A stretch of 64,000 bases of DNA from Rhodanobacter thiooxydans LCS2. GTDB taxonomy: Bacteria > Pseudomonadota > Gammaproteobacteria > Xanthomonadales > Rhodanobacteraceae. The stretch spans positions 1-64,000 of the forward strand of contig NZ_AJXW01000079.1 of the NCBI RefSeq assembly GCF_000264375.1, given 5' to 3'. This document shows, piece by piece, positions 26,607 through 35,765 of the stretch (positions are counted from its first letter, which is position 1; the number at the start of each line of letters is the position of its first letter). The position numbers were made by a program, and so were the translations under genes. The notes below the pieces were generated by a model. That model was not told the DNA's origin and ran no database searches. It saw only the letters and a program-made list of their open reading frames with translations.

Positions 26607-28601
26607 ATGAGGATGCAACGCTGGATCGTTGCGGGTCTGCTCTTGCTGTTTACTGCCGTGCTGCAGGCACAGCCGGTCTCCTATGCCGAGCTGGCGCGGC
26701 ACGCCCAGTACAAGGACGTGAAAATCTCACCGGACGGCAAATACCTGGCCGCCACCGCCGTGGTGAACGGGCAGACCGTGCTGGCCCTGATCCGGGTGTC
26801 CGATCACAAGGGCAACCTGGTTCGCCCGCGGCAGGAGGACGACGTCACCGATTTCTGGTGGGCGTCCGCTACCCGCGTGCTGTATTCCGTGGGCGAACGT
26901 GTCGGCGGTTACGACGCGCCGTTTGCCACGGGCGAGCTGTTCGCGGTCAACGCCGACGGCAATGGCGCGAACATGCTGTACGGCTACCGCCGCAGTGGCA
27001 TGAGCACCGGCTCGCACATCCAGCGGGCGACAGCCGAATATGGCAGTGCCGAGCTGATTGCCACCATCCCGGACGATCCCAACCACGTGCTGGTATCCAT
27101 CAGCTCGTGGTCGGGAGCCGGACTCGAGGGCGCCATCCCCGTGGCCTACCGCATGGACGTGCGCAACGGCAACAAGACACAACTCATCGTTGCCCCCATG
27201 CGTGGCGCAAGCTTCGTCGCCGACCACCAGGGGCGGATCCGCTTCGCGGCGGGTTTTGACAATGATGGCAACACCAGGGTCTACCAGCACCCGATCGATG
27301 GTGATGGCTGGCAACTGCTGCCGGAAGCAAGCAAAAACCGCTCGATGCCGATCGAATTCAACCGCGATGACAGCGAGGCATATTTCACCTGCTCGGCACC
27401 CGCCGCCTTCGGCGTTTGCAGCTGGGATCCGGCAAAGCAGTCGCTCAGCGTCGTGTGGAGCAATCCACACGTCGAAGCGACCCGGATACTGCAGGGCCTG
27501 GCCGACGACAGCATCCTCGGCGTGGGCTTCATGGACGGCCGTGCCGGCACGGCGTTGTTCGACGCGCAGTCACTCGATGCGCAGACCCTGCTGGCGCTGA
27601 TGAAGCAGTTCCCCGGCGAGAGCGTCCGCTTCGTCTCCGGCACGCGCGACGGCGGCCTGAGCGTGGTGCTGGTCGAGGCTGATGCCGATCCCGGCACGTT
27701 CCTGCTGTACGACGCCAAGGCCCGGAAGCTCACGCCGCTGCTGGCCCGGGCCTCGTGGATCGACCCCGCACGGATGGCCACCATGCAGCCGGTCGACTTC
27801 GCGGCACGCGACGGCATGAAACTGCACGGCTACTTGAGCTATCCGCCCGGCAAGGAAAGCACCAGGCACCTGCCGATGGTGGTGCTGGTGCACGGCGGCC
27901 CGTTCGGCATCCGCGACCATTGGGAATACCAGCCGGACGTGCAGGTGCTGGCGACCCGTGGCTACGCCGTGCTGCAGGTGAACTACCGCGGTTCCGGTGG
28001 CTACGGCTACGACTACGAACGCGCCGGCTGGAAGGAGTGGGGCGGCAAGATGCAGGACGACGTCACCGACGCAACCCGCTGGGCGATCGCCCAGGGTATC
28101 GCCGACCCGCAGCGGATCTGCATCTACGGCGGCAGCTACGGTGGTTATGCCGCACTCGAGGGCGCGGTGAAGGAACCGGATCTGTACAAGTGTGCGGTCG
28201 GCTACGTGGGCGTCTACGACCTGCCCCTGATGTACCGCCGCGGCGACATCCCGCAATCGAGCTACGGCGAGGCTTATCTCAAGCGCCAGCTGGGCGACGA
28301 CATGGGCGTGCTGGCCACCCATTCGCCGATCAACCAGCTCGACCGGCTCAAGGCGCGCGTGATGCTGGTGGTCGGCGGCGAGGACAAGCGCGTGCCACCC
28401 GTCCAGGGCCTCAGCCTGCACCAGGCGCTGGCGAAACGGAACATCGCGCACGAGTGGCTGTACAAGCCCAACGAGATGCACGGCTTCTACAACGAAGCCA
28501 ACCAGGCCGAACTGTATGCAAAGCTCGTGCAGTTCATCGGCTCCAGCATCGGTCCCGACGTCACGACGACGGGGAGCCGCAATACCGCCGCCGCCCACTG
28601 A
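26607..28601 (+). CDS. Exported S9 family peptidase (prolyl oligopeptidase/acylaminoacyl-peptidase type)
   Basis: 664 residues. Signal peptide MRMQRWIVAGLLLLFTAVLQAQ, a beta-propeller-like region (about 25-390) beginning VKISPDGKYLAATAVV, then an alpha/beta-hydrolase domain. The catalytic triad is Ser in YGGSYGGYAALEG, Asp in VGGEDKRVPP and His in NEMHGFYNE. It should cleave short peptides in the periplasm. AGGGGA lies 10 bases before ATG 26607. It follows the M28B gene with its own probable promoter. Confidence 0.93.
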   Translation: MRMQRWIVAGLLLLFTAVLQAQPVSYAELARHAQYKDVKISPDGKYLAATAVVNGQTVLALIRVSDHKGNLVRPRQEDDVTDFWWASATRVLYSVGERVGGYDAPFATGELFAVNADGNGANMLYGYRRSGMSTGSHIQRATAEYGSAELIATIPDDPNHVLVSISSWSGAGLEGAIPVAYRMDVRNGNKTQLIVAPMRGASFVADHQGRIRFAAGFDNDGNTRVYQHPIDGDGWQLLPEASKNRSMPIEFNRDDSEAYFTCSAPAAFGVCSWDPAKQSLSVVWSNPHVEATRILQGLADDSILGVGFMDGRAGTALFDAQSLDAQTLLALMKQFPGESVRFVSGTRDGGLSVVLVEADADPGTFLLYDAKARKLTPLLARASWIDPARMATMQPVDFAARDGMKLHGYLSYPPGKESTRHLPMVVLVHGGPFGIRDHWEYQPDVQVLATRGYAVLQVNYRGSGGYGYDYERAGWKEWGGKMQDDVTDATRWAIAQGIADPQRICIYGGSYGGYAALEGAVKEPDLYKCAVGYVGVYDLPLMYRRGDIPQSSYGEAYLKRQLGDDMGVLATHSPINQLDRLKARVMLVVGGEDKRVPPVQGLSLHQALAKRNIAHEWLYKPNEMHGFYNEANQAELYAKLVQFIGSSIGPDVTTTGSRNTAAAH

Positions 28602-28619
28602 CCCTGTGCGGGGAAAGAC

Positions 28620-28648
28620 GCGCTCCTGCCCGATTCCGGCAGGAGCGC
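28620..28648. terminator. Hairpin terminator-like element after the S9 peptidase
   Basis: GCGCTCCTGCC (28620-28630) pairs exactly with 28638-28648 around a 7-nt loop, 18 bp after the stop. No T run follows. Confidence 0.6.
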
Positions 28649-28789
28649 GCCGTTACGTGGCAGCCGTCGCCGTGGCGGCGCGACCGGCGGTTCGGATTGC
28701 CCTGCCCAACTGATGGGCTACGCGCAGCCACACCCGTTCTGGCAGAGTGCGGCGATCAGCTGCCACACGACTCTTGGGGAAAACTCATC

Positions 28790-31537
28790 ATGCATGCACC
28801 CATCCGGCTCTTGCTCGCCGTCCTGCTGGCGTCAGGCTCCCTGGGAACATTTGCGGCGACCGGGCCCGACAGTTCGAAGCCGTATGCGCGCGACCCGGCC
28901 CAGCCAGTCGACCTGGCGTATACGGCGCAGATCCTCAAGTTCACCACCGACCACTCATTCAATTCGCCGCTGACCGACTACCTGCCCGCCTCCGCCAGCG
29001 TGCCCACGCCGGACAGGGTGCTGGGCCACATCGCCGGCGCGCCGGACTACCTGCCGCACGTAGCCGACGTCCACCGCTACTTCCGCGCACTGGCCGCGGC
29101 CAGCCCGCGGGTGAAGGTGTTCAGCATCGGCAAGAGCGAGGAAGGCCGCGAGATGATCGCGGTGGCGATCGCCGACGAGAACCTGCTGGCCGACCTCGAC
29201 GCGAACAAGGAGCGCTTGGCCAAGCTGGCCGACCCGCGCCGCATCGGCATGGACGACGCCGTCGCCGACCAGCTGGTCGCCCAGTCCACGCCGGTCTACT
29301 ACATCACCGGCGCCATCCACTCCACCGAGACCGGTTCGCCCACCGCGCTGATGGAGCTGGCCTATCGCCTGGCGGTGGACGAGGCGCCGTACATCCAGCG
29401 CATCCGCTCGCACGTGATCACCCTGATCACCCCGGTGGTCGAGGTCGACGGCCGCGACCGCATGGCCGACCTGTACAACTGGCACCTGGCGCACCCAGGC
29501 CAGAACTACCCGCGGCTGCTGTACTGGGGCCACTACGTGGCGCACGACAACAACCGCGACGCGATGGGCATGTCGCTGAACCTCACCCGCAACGTGGCCG
29601 ACACCTTCGTCGGCTGGCACGCGCAGGTGCTGCACGACCTGCACGAATCGGTGCCGTTCCTGTACGACAACACCGTCGGCGACGGTCCGTACAACGCGTG
29701 GATCGATCCGATCCTCACCGGCGAATGGCAGCAGCTGGGCTGGGACAACGTGCAGCAGATGACCCGGCTCGGCATGCCGGGCGTGTTCACCCACGGCGGC
29801 TTCGACACCTGGAGTCCCGGCTACCTGATGTTCATCGCCGCCATGCACAACGGTATCAGCCGTCTGTACGAGACCTACGGCAACGCCGGCGCCGACACCG
29901 TGCAGCGCATCCTCGAACCGTCCGAGTACGAACGCACCTGGTACAGGCCCAATCCGCCGTTGCCCACCGTGCTGTGGTCGCAGCGCAACAACAACAACTA
30001 CCAGCAGACCGGCCTGCTCACCGCGCTGAACTACTTCGCCGGCAACGGCCAGCAGTTCCTGAAGAATTTTTACCTCAAGGCCAAGCGCTCGATCGAGAAA
30101 CCGCAGCAGGCCGGCCCGGCCGCCTACGTGTTCCCGGCCGACGACAAGCGCCCCGGCTCACGCGCCCAATTGCTGCGCATCCTGCAACTGCAGCACACGG
30201 AGATCAGCCGCACCACCTCCCCGGTCACGGTGACCCTGCCGAAGCAGGGCGATGACAAAAAGAAAGCCAAGACGCGAACCTTCCCCGCCGGCAGCTACGT
30301 GGTGCGCATGGACCAGCCGTACTCGCGCATCGCCGACACCCTGCTCGACCGCCAGTACTGGTCGCCGAAGGACCCGCAGCAGCACCCCTACGACGACACC
30401 GGCTGGTCGATGGGCGACCTGTTCGACGTGCAGGTGGTGCGGGTGACCGACACCGCGATCCTCAAGGCGCCGATGCGCCTGCTCGACGAACCGGTCGCCG
30501 TGCCGCAAGGCCTGGCCGCACTCGACATGCCACAGGCGAAGCTGCCGCGCATCGCGCTGATGCACACCTGGCTGAGCACGCAGACCGAAGGCTGGTGGCG
30601 CATGGCGCTGGACAAGCTCGGGGTGCCGTACGACTACATCAGCACCCAGGACGTGGCTAAGGGCGGCGACCTGCGCGCGAAGTACGACGTGATCCTGTTC
30701 GGCCCGGTCGGCGACGCCAGCACGCAGCGCATCGTCGACGGCCTGCCGATGTGGGGCAAGCCGCTGCCGTGGAAGACCACCGCGCTGACGCCGAACCTCG
30801 GCCGCATCGACGCGACCGACGACATCCGCCCCGGCCTCGGCGAGAGCGGTGTCGCCAACCTCAAGCGCTTCGTGCAGGCCGGCGGCTTGCTGATCACCGC
30901 CGAGGACACCGCGAAGTTCGCCATCGACGTGGGCCTGGCGCCGGGCGTGTTCGTCACCAAGACCGACAAGCTGAAAGTCGTCGGCAGCGTGCTGCAGGCG
31001 AAGTTCGCCGACCGCGGCAGCCCGATCGCCGCCGGCTACGGCCGCGACGAGCTGGCGCTGTACAGCGCGGCCGGCCAGTCGTTCACCGTGTCCAACCTGG
31101 TCACCGGCGACAAGGGACTGCCGACCGCGAAGGAGTTCCAGCGCCCGACCGGACGCGGCGGCCCGCACGACACCGACACCCCCGAAGGCCGCGCCTCGAT
31201 CGCGCCGGCCTCGCTACCCGACATCAAGCCGTGGCAGCCGTTGCCGCTGAACGCCGAGCAGATGCGCAACAATCCGTGGGTGATCCCCGCCGACCAGCGC
31301 CCGCGGGTGATCCTGCGCTACGCCGAGGCGAAGAACCTGCTGATCTCCGGCCTGCTCGCCGGCGGCGACGAGATGGCCGAGCGCGCCGCCGTGGTCGACG
31401 CCCGCTACGGCAAGGGCCACGTGCTGCTGTTCGCCAGCAACCCGATCTGGCGCGGCGAGACCATCGGCAGTTACCCGCTGGTGCTCAATGCCATCGTGAA
31501 CTTCGACAAACTGGACACGCCACCGGCGAAACCCTGA
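28790..31537 (+). CDS. Exported M14 family metallopeptidase, large form
   Basis: 915 residues. Signal peptide MHAPIRLLLAVLLASGSLGTFAA. The carboxypeptidase domain (about 60-400) has the zinc site GAIHSTETGSP (His-x-x-Glu) and the later His in LHDLHES. A long C-terminal part (about 550-880) contains a flavodoxin/glutamine-amidotransferase-like segment (KLPRIALMHTW, DVILFGPVG, GGLLITAEDTAKFA) of the kind found behind many large bacterial M14 domains. The open frame extends upstream to 27755 only as a shadow of the S9 gene. ATG 28790 is the start in front of the signal peptide. Confidence 0.92.
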   Translation: MHAPIRLLLAVLLASGSLGTFAATGPDSSKPYARDPAQPVDLAYTAQILKFTTDHSFNSPLTDYLPASASVPTPDRVLGHIAGAPDYLPHVADVHRYFRALAAASPRVKVFSIGKSEEGREMIAVAIADENLLADLDANKERLAKLADPRRIGMDDAVADQLVAQSTPVYYITGAIHSTETGSPTALMELAYRLAVDEAPYIQRIRSHVITLITPVVEVDGRDRMADLYNWHLAHPGQNYPRLLYWGHYVAHDNNRDAMGMSLNLTRNVADTFVGWHAQVLHDLHESVPFLYDNTVGDGPYNAWIDPILTGEWQQLGWDNVQQMTRLGMPGVFTHGGFDTWSPGYLMFIAAMHNGISRLYETYGNAGADTVQRILEPSEYERTWYRPNPPLPTVLWSQRNNNNYQQTGLLTALNYFAGNGQQFLKNFYLKAKRSIEKPQQAGPAAYVFPADDKRPGSRAQLLRILQLQHTEISRTTSPVTVTLPKQGDDKKKAKTRTFPAGSYVVRMDQPYSRIADTLLDRQYWSPKDPQQHPYDDTGWSMGDLFDVQVVRVTDTAILKAPMRLLDEPVAVPQGLAALDMPQAKLPRIALMHTWLSTQTEGWWRMALDKLGVPYDYISTQDVAKGGDLRAKYDVILFGPVGDASTQRIVDGLPMWGKPLPWKTTALTPNLGRIDATDDIRPGLGESGVANLKRFVQAGGLLITAEDTAKFAIDVGLAPGVFVTKTDKLKVVGSVLQAKFADRGSPIAAGYGRDELALYSAAGQSFTVSNLVTGDKGLPTAKEFQRPTGRGGPHDTDTPEGRASIAPASLPDIKPWQPLPLNAEQMRNNPWVIPADQRPRVILRYAEAKNLLISGLLAGGDEMAERAAVVDARYGKGHVLLFASNPIWRGETIGSYPLVLNAIVNFDKLDTPPAKP

Positions 31538-31559
31538 CTCCGGCGGCGAATCCGCCCGG

Positions 31560-33239
31560 CTATTTCGAGGGTGGTGCAGCCGGTTTCATCATGGCGTCGC
31601 GCGCAGCCTTGAACGGGTTGCCGGCATACCACTGCGGCCACACGCCTGCATGGCTGAGGTGTTGCCCCAATTCGTACAGTGCCTGGGTGTCCTGGAGGAT
31701 GCCTTCCAGGTTCCAGTGCGGATCGAACACATCGTTGGTCGTGTGATAGCGGTGCGCGGTGTAGTCCTCGGCCGCCTTCTCGCCGGCGGCCCGGCCACCG
31801 TCGATCAGATCCAGGCCCGAGCTGGCCAGCATCGCCGGCACGCCGGCACGCGCGAAGTTGAAATGGTCGGAGCGGAAGTAGAAGCCGTTCTCCGGCGTGG
31901 TCTCCGGCGAGATCACCCGGCCCTGCTTACGCAGCACGCCGGCGAGCATGTCCTCCAGCTCGGACTGGCCCTTGCCGATCACCGTCATGTCGTGCGCAGG
32001 GCCGATGACCGGCAACGCGTCGACGGCGATGTCGGCCACCGTGCGGTTCATCGGAAACACCGGCTTCGCCGCGTAGTACTGCGAACCGAGCAGGCCCGAT
32101 TCCTCCAGCGTCGGCATGAAGAACAGCACGCTGCGCTCGGGCGGCTTTGCCTGGTGTGCGAACGCGCCGGCGATCTGCAGCAGCATGCTCAGGCCGGTGC
32201 CGTTGTCGACGGCGCCGGCATAGACCTGGTGGCCCTTGCGGGTGGGGTCGGTGCCCAGATGGTCCCAGTGCGCGGTGTAGACCACCACCTCGTCAGGCCT
32301 GGCGCTGCCCTTGACCATCGCCAGCACATTCTTCGATTCGATGTGGCCGATCTTGTTGTGCAGGGTGATCGAGGCGGTCGCGTGCAACGGTACCGGCTGG
32401 AAGCCCGGCTTCGCGGCGGCCCGTTCGAGTTCGGCGAAATCGAAGCCGGCGGCGGCGAACAACCGGGTGGCTGCGTCGCGCGTCAGCCAGCCGGCCACCG
32501 GCAGCCGCGGCGACGGATCGACGCTGGCCGGCAGGCTCAGCTGCGGCCCGACCGCGCCGTTCTGCAGCACGCTCCACGGATAACCGGCCGCGGCATCGCT
32601 GGTGTGCACGATGAAGCAGGCGGCAGCGCCCTGCAGCGCCGCCTCCGCATATTTGTACGGCCAGCGGCCGTACCAGGTCATCGCGCGGCCGTTGAACAGC
32701 TTCGGGTCGCGACTGGCGAAGCCGGGGTCGTTGACCAGCACGATCACCGTCTTGCCCTTCACGTCGACGTCCCGATAGTCGTTCCAGTGCCAGGCCGGCG
32801 CGTCCGCACCGTAGCCGAGGAACACCACCGGCGAGTCCTTCAGCGCAACCTCGGCTTTCGCCTGCAGGGTCTGCGCCACCATGTCGGTGCGGTACGCCAG
32901 TTTCAGCGGCTTGCCGCCCGCGGCGACATCCAGGGTGACGTCGGTATTCAGCAGCGAGGTGGAGTCGGCCGGCACGGTCTGGAACCACGAACCGTGGTTG
33001 CCCGGCTGCAAGCCCATCCGCTTGAACTCGGCCACCAGGAAATCGGTGGTGCGCTGCGCGCCGATGGTGCCGGGCTTGCGCCCGCCGAACGCATCGGAGC
33101 TGAGCGTCTTGTCGAAGCGCGCGAAATCGGCGGCGTTGATCGACGGCGCCCGCGCCGTGTCCGGTTCGGCCGTCGCCGCCTGCAGCGGCAACGCGACCAG
33201 GCCCAGCGCGGCCACCAGGGCGAAATTCCTCACTCGCAT
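31560..33239 (-). CDS. Exported M28 family aminopeptidase
   Basis: 559 residues. Signal peptide MRVRNFALVAALGLVALPLQAA. A PA domain is inserted around 130-270. The zinc-peptidase core shows YTAHWDHLGTDPTRKG, AGAVDNGTGLSMLL, TLEESGLLGS (Glu-Glu), a candidate Asp in VDALPVIG and, near the C-terminus, HRYHTTNDVFDP with the last His ligand. ATG 33239 follows GGGAG. It ends convergently 23 bp from the M14 gene. On its own strand it lies 179 bp downstream of the first TPR-GGDEF gene, so it could receive readthrough from the borosin-like locus. Confidence 0.93.
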   Translation of the reverse strand: MRVRNFALVAALGLVALPLQAATAEPDTARAPSINAADFARFDKTLSSDAFGGRKPGTIGAQRTTDFLVAEFKRMGLQPGNHGSWFQTVPADSTSLLNTDVTLDVAAGGKPLKLAYRTDMVAQTLQAKAEVALKDSPVVFLGYGADAPAWHWNDYRDVDVKGKTVIVLVNDPGFASRDPKLFNGRAMTWYGRWPYKYAEAALQGAAACFIVHTSDAAAGYPWSVLQNGAVGPQLSLPASVDPSPRLPVAGWLTRDAATRLFAAAGFDFAELERAAAKPGFQPVPLHATASITLHNKIGHIESKNVLAMVKGSARPDEVVVYTAHWDHLGTDPTRKGHQVYAGAVDNGTGLSMLLQIAGAFAHQAKPPERSVLFFMPTLEESGLLGSQYYAAKPVFPMNRTVADIAVDALPVIGPAHDMTVIGKGQSELEDMLAGVLRKQGRVISPETTPENGFYFRSDHFNFARAGVPAMLASSGLDLIDGGRAAGEKAAEDYTAHRYHTTNDVFDPHWNLEGILQDTQALYELGQHLSHAGVWPQWYAGNPFKAARDAMMKPAAPPSK

Positions 33240-33418
33240 GAAAACGCTCCCACCGATGAAATCGACCACCTTTGTAGCGCGCCCGTGCACCGCTGTCCAT
33301 GCGACATTCCTCGCTGGTGATCGTCGGTGGCGGCGGCAAACGTGCAACGCAGCTGGCTCCCGGGCGCATGATGTTGCTGCCATCGCCATGGCGGCAGCCC
33401 GATGCGCCCGCACGGCAT

Positions 33419-35185
33419 TCAGTTGCGCATGGCGGCGTCAAAAAGGCTGATCCGGTTGCGCCCCTCGTCCTTGGCCTGATACAGGGCGCAGTCGGCATCG
33501 TTCATCAGCTGCCGCAGCTCGTAACCGGAGCTGGCCGTGGCTGCCACGCCGAAGCTGGCCGAGATCGGGATGCCGGGCGCATCCCTGGCGCCCGAAACGG
33601 CGGCGATCGCCGCACGCATCTGCTCGATCCGCGGCAGCACGTTGTCCAGCGTGCATTCGGGCAGCAACAGGCCGAACTCCTCCCCGCCGAGACGGCCGAA
33701 CACGTCGGTGGAGCGCAGATGCGCCTGGCAGGCATCGACCGCGCGCTTCAGCACCCGGTCGCCCACCGCATGCCCATGCATGTCGTTGACCAGCTTGAAG
33801 TGATCCAGGTCGATCAGCACCAGGCAGGCATCGCGTGCCGACTTGCGGCAGTAACGCAACTGCCGCTCGGCCTCGTTGACGAAGTGCTGCCGATTGAAGA
33901 TGCCGGTGAGGCCGTCGCGCCGCGCCAGCCGCATGAAGCGCAATTGCGAACGCTTGACCCGATAGGCCCACAGTGCAATGGACGCCAGTACCAGCAGCAG
34001 CAGCACGATATACAGTCGACTGGTTTCCGCCGCCTTGCGGTCCAGCTCGCCCTGCAGGGTGAGAATCCTGTTCTTCTTGTCGAGCCCCTCGATCTGCAGC
34101 TTCTTTGCCAGTACCTGCTGTTTGGCGATCTGATAGGCGAGCACCTTCGCGCTGAGCCTGCTCTGGTAGCCATCGTGGACAGTTGTGAATTTCTCAAGGT
34201 ATGCCAGGGCGCCATTGCTGTCGCCCGTTTCCTTGTGTACTTCGTAAAGTACTCGATAGGCGTTCGCCGTCGACTCCGCATACTGTCTGTTGGCATTTGT
34301 CGCCAGCGCGGCATTGGCAAATTTTTGTGCAAGGGCGAGATCGCCACTCTTCCAGTAAGCCCTGGCCAACGTAGACTCGAACTGGGAAAGCTGAGGTGGG
34401 AAGCCTGCTTGCTGCACCTTGGGGTAGCTCGCCTGCAGCACACGGATAGCCGACTCAGGGTGCCCCTGCCGCAGGTCGAAATCCGCCAGCAAATGCTGAA
34501 AACTGAGGGCAAAAAGTGTATCGCCCGCCTTTCCGCATGCCTCAGTGCCATCGCGAAGCTGATCGGCGGGCAACTGTGCACTGCCCTTTTCAAACAGCGC
34601 GTTGGACTTGTAGAACCAGCCCCTGCATGCGCTCTGCGCGTTGGTGCTTTCCTTGATCATCTGGTCGGCATGACGAGTAGACACATCGTATTGACCTGCC
34701 TCGATGTACAACTGCGCCGCAACACCAAGCCCCTGTATGCGCACACCGGGTTCTTTGATTTTTGGCAGTTGCTCCAGCAAGGGATTGAGCCTGGCAAAGG
34801 CTTCCTCATAGCGGGATTCGGCCACCATGATATCTATCACCGTGGCCATGGCACGAAACGCCAGGACAGGATCCTCAGTTTGATCGGCGAGCGCCGTCAA
34901 TGACGGCAGGGCGACAGCGTAGTTAGCCGCAAAGGCTAGCTCTCGCGCCATGAGGTAGCGTTGATGCAACCGTTGCTGCGGCGAGAGCCCCATCGCCACC
35001 GCGTCGAGCTGTCTCATCAGCTTATTGAATTCAGCGTGATTGGAGGGCTCGACGCTTTCGGCTTGCCTTAGCAACTGCGCAGGATCGTTGATAGCGGGTG
35101 CAGTCGCAGCAACCGCATCCGCTACAAATGAAAGCAGAAGCGCACAGTACGCGAATACCAACTTGCATCTGACCGCGTGATCCAT
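33419..35185 (-). CDS. Diguanylate cyclase with periplasmic TPR-like sensor (copy 1)
   Basis: 588 residues. Signal sequence (1-27), a periplasmic alpha-helical TPR-like region (about 35-370), one transmembrane helix (about 386-408, LYIVLLLLVLASIALWAY) and a cytoplasmic GGDEF domain. The active site is GGEEF (500-504), and the inhibitory I-site RSTD lies exactly five residues before it (491-494), so it should make c-di-GMP with product inhibition. Its C-terminal 200 residues are nearly the same as those of the paralogue at 35766, while the TPR parts have diverged. It lies 52 bp behind the precursor-like gene at 35238. The TPR part may bind a peptide. Confidence 0.92.
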   Translation of the reverse strand: MDHAVRCKLVFAYCALLLSFVADAVAATAPAINDPAQLLRQAESVEPSNHAEFNKLMRQLDAVAMGLSPQQRLHQRYLMARELAFAANYAVALPSLTALADQTEDPVLAFRAMATVIDIMVAESRYEEAFARLNPLLEQLPKIKEPGVRIQGLGVAAQLYIEAGQYDVSTRHADQMIKESTNAQSACRGWFYKSNALFEKGSAQLPADQLRDGTEACGKAGDTLFALSFQHLLADFDLRQGHPESAIRVLQASYPKVQQAGFPPQLSQFESTLARAYWKSGDLALAQKFANAALATNANRQYAESTANAYRVLYEVHKETGDSNGALAYLEKFTTVHDGYQSRLSAKVLAYQIAKQQVLAKKLQIEGLDKKNRILTLQGELDRKAAETSRLYIVLLLLVLASIALWAYRVKRSQLRFMRLARRDGLTGIFNRQHFVNEAERQLRYCRKSARDACLVLIDLDHFKLVNDMHGHAVGDRVLKRAVDACQAHLRSTDVFGRLGGEEFGLLLPECTLDNVLPRIEQMRAAIAAVSGARDAPGIPISASFGVAATASSGYELRQLMNDADCALYQAKDEGRNRISLFDAAMRN

Positions 35186-35237
35186 GGGCTAGTCAGTAAC
35201 TGCTGGCACCGGGGCGGCAAGTGGTGAAGCCTGGACG

Positions 35238-35543
35238 CTAATTTCCATTCCTTCGCTCGTCCTTTTCCTTGTCTTTGTCCTTGTCCTTCTTCTCCTCATC
35301 ATCTTCGCAGCTGTCGTCGCCCTCCTCCTGTTCCTCATCTGGTTTGGCGGGATTGATCAGGCAACAGAACGGATTCTGTCCCAGCAACGTCTGGAGCTCC
35401 TGTCCACCCCCGGCAAGAATCGCCACATGCAACTCCGGATTAACCGCAACACCGGATAGAACAAGCCCCACATCATCCCGAGATGCATGGCGCAACTGGG
35501 CGTTCTGTCCCACCCGTTCCAGAAAATCGATCACATCGAACAT
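35238..35543 (-). CDS. Putative split-borosin precursor peptide A
   Basis: 101 residues. Residues 1-55 (starting MFDVIDFLERVGQNAQLRHAS) form a helical leader with a LLG end; the hydrophobic motif CCLINPA lies at 60-66, and an extremely charged tail follows (Glu/Asp, then KDKDKDKEKDERR). It aligns without gaps over residues 1-66 with the proteins at 37966 and 37587. ATG 35543 follows GGAGG by 8 bases. Split borosin precursors (SonA type) have such a helical binding domain followed by a short core that the partner methyltransferase N-methylates. Here the core would be around 58-67. No signal peptide. Confidence 0.7.
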   Translation of the reverse strand: MFDVIDFLERVGQNAQLRHASRDDVGLVLSGVAVNPELHVAILAGGGQELQTLLGQNPFCCLINPAKPDEEQEEGDDSCEDDEEKKDKDKDKEKDERRNGN

Positions 35544-35765
35544 CGGTCATCCCTCCCTGTCAGGATGATTGCCGGCTATCTGGTGAGGGCCGCATGAAGT
35601 CCCTCTGCCGGTCTTTGCCCCCGTTTCCCGCGCATTGCGCGCTGCAAGCAGCAAACTTGGCTGCCTGACGGGCGAAAATACACCATTCCTTCGACGCCGT
35701 GCCATCGCATTGGGGCGGCTACCCTTGCCCTGGCAGCAAGCGGAACGGCAGCCATCCGGCTCGGG
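35544..35765. other. 222-bp gap between precursor A and TPR-GGDEF copy 2
   Basis: No gene is seen. It separates the two precursor/cyclase modules, all on the minus strand, and may hold a promoter for the A module. I see no clear -35/-10 pair. A GCGCATTGCGCGC palindrome lies at about 35629-35641. Confidence 0.35.

Noticed and set aside
27755-28789. A 1260-codon frame that would make the M14 peptidase start inside the S9 gene
   Set aside because: The first 345 codons are an alternate-frame reading of the S9 peptidase; a clear signal peptide begins at ATG 28790.
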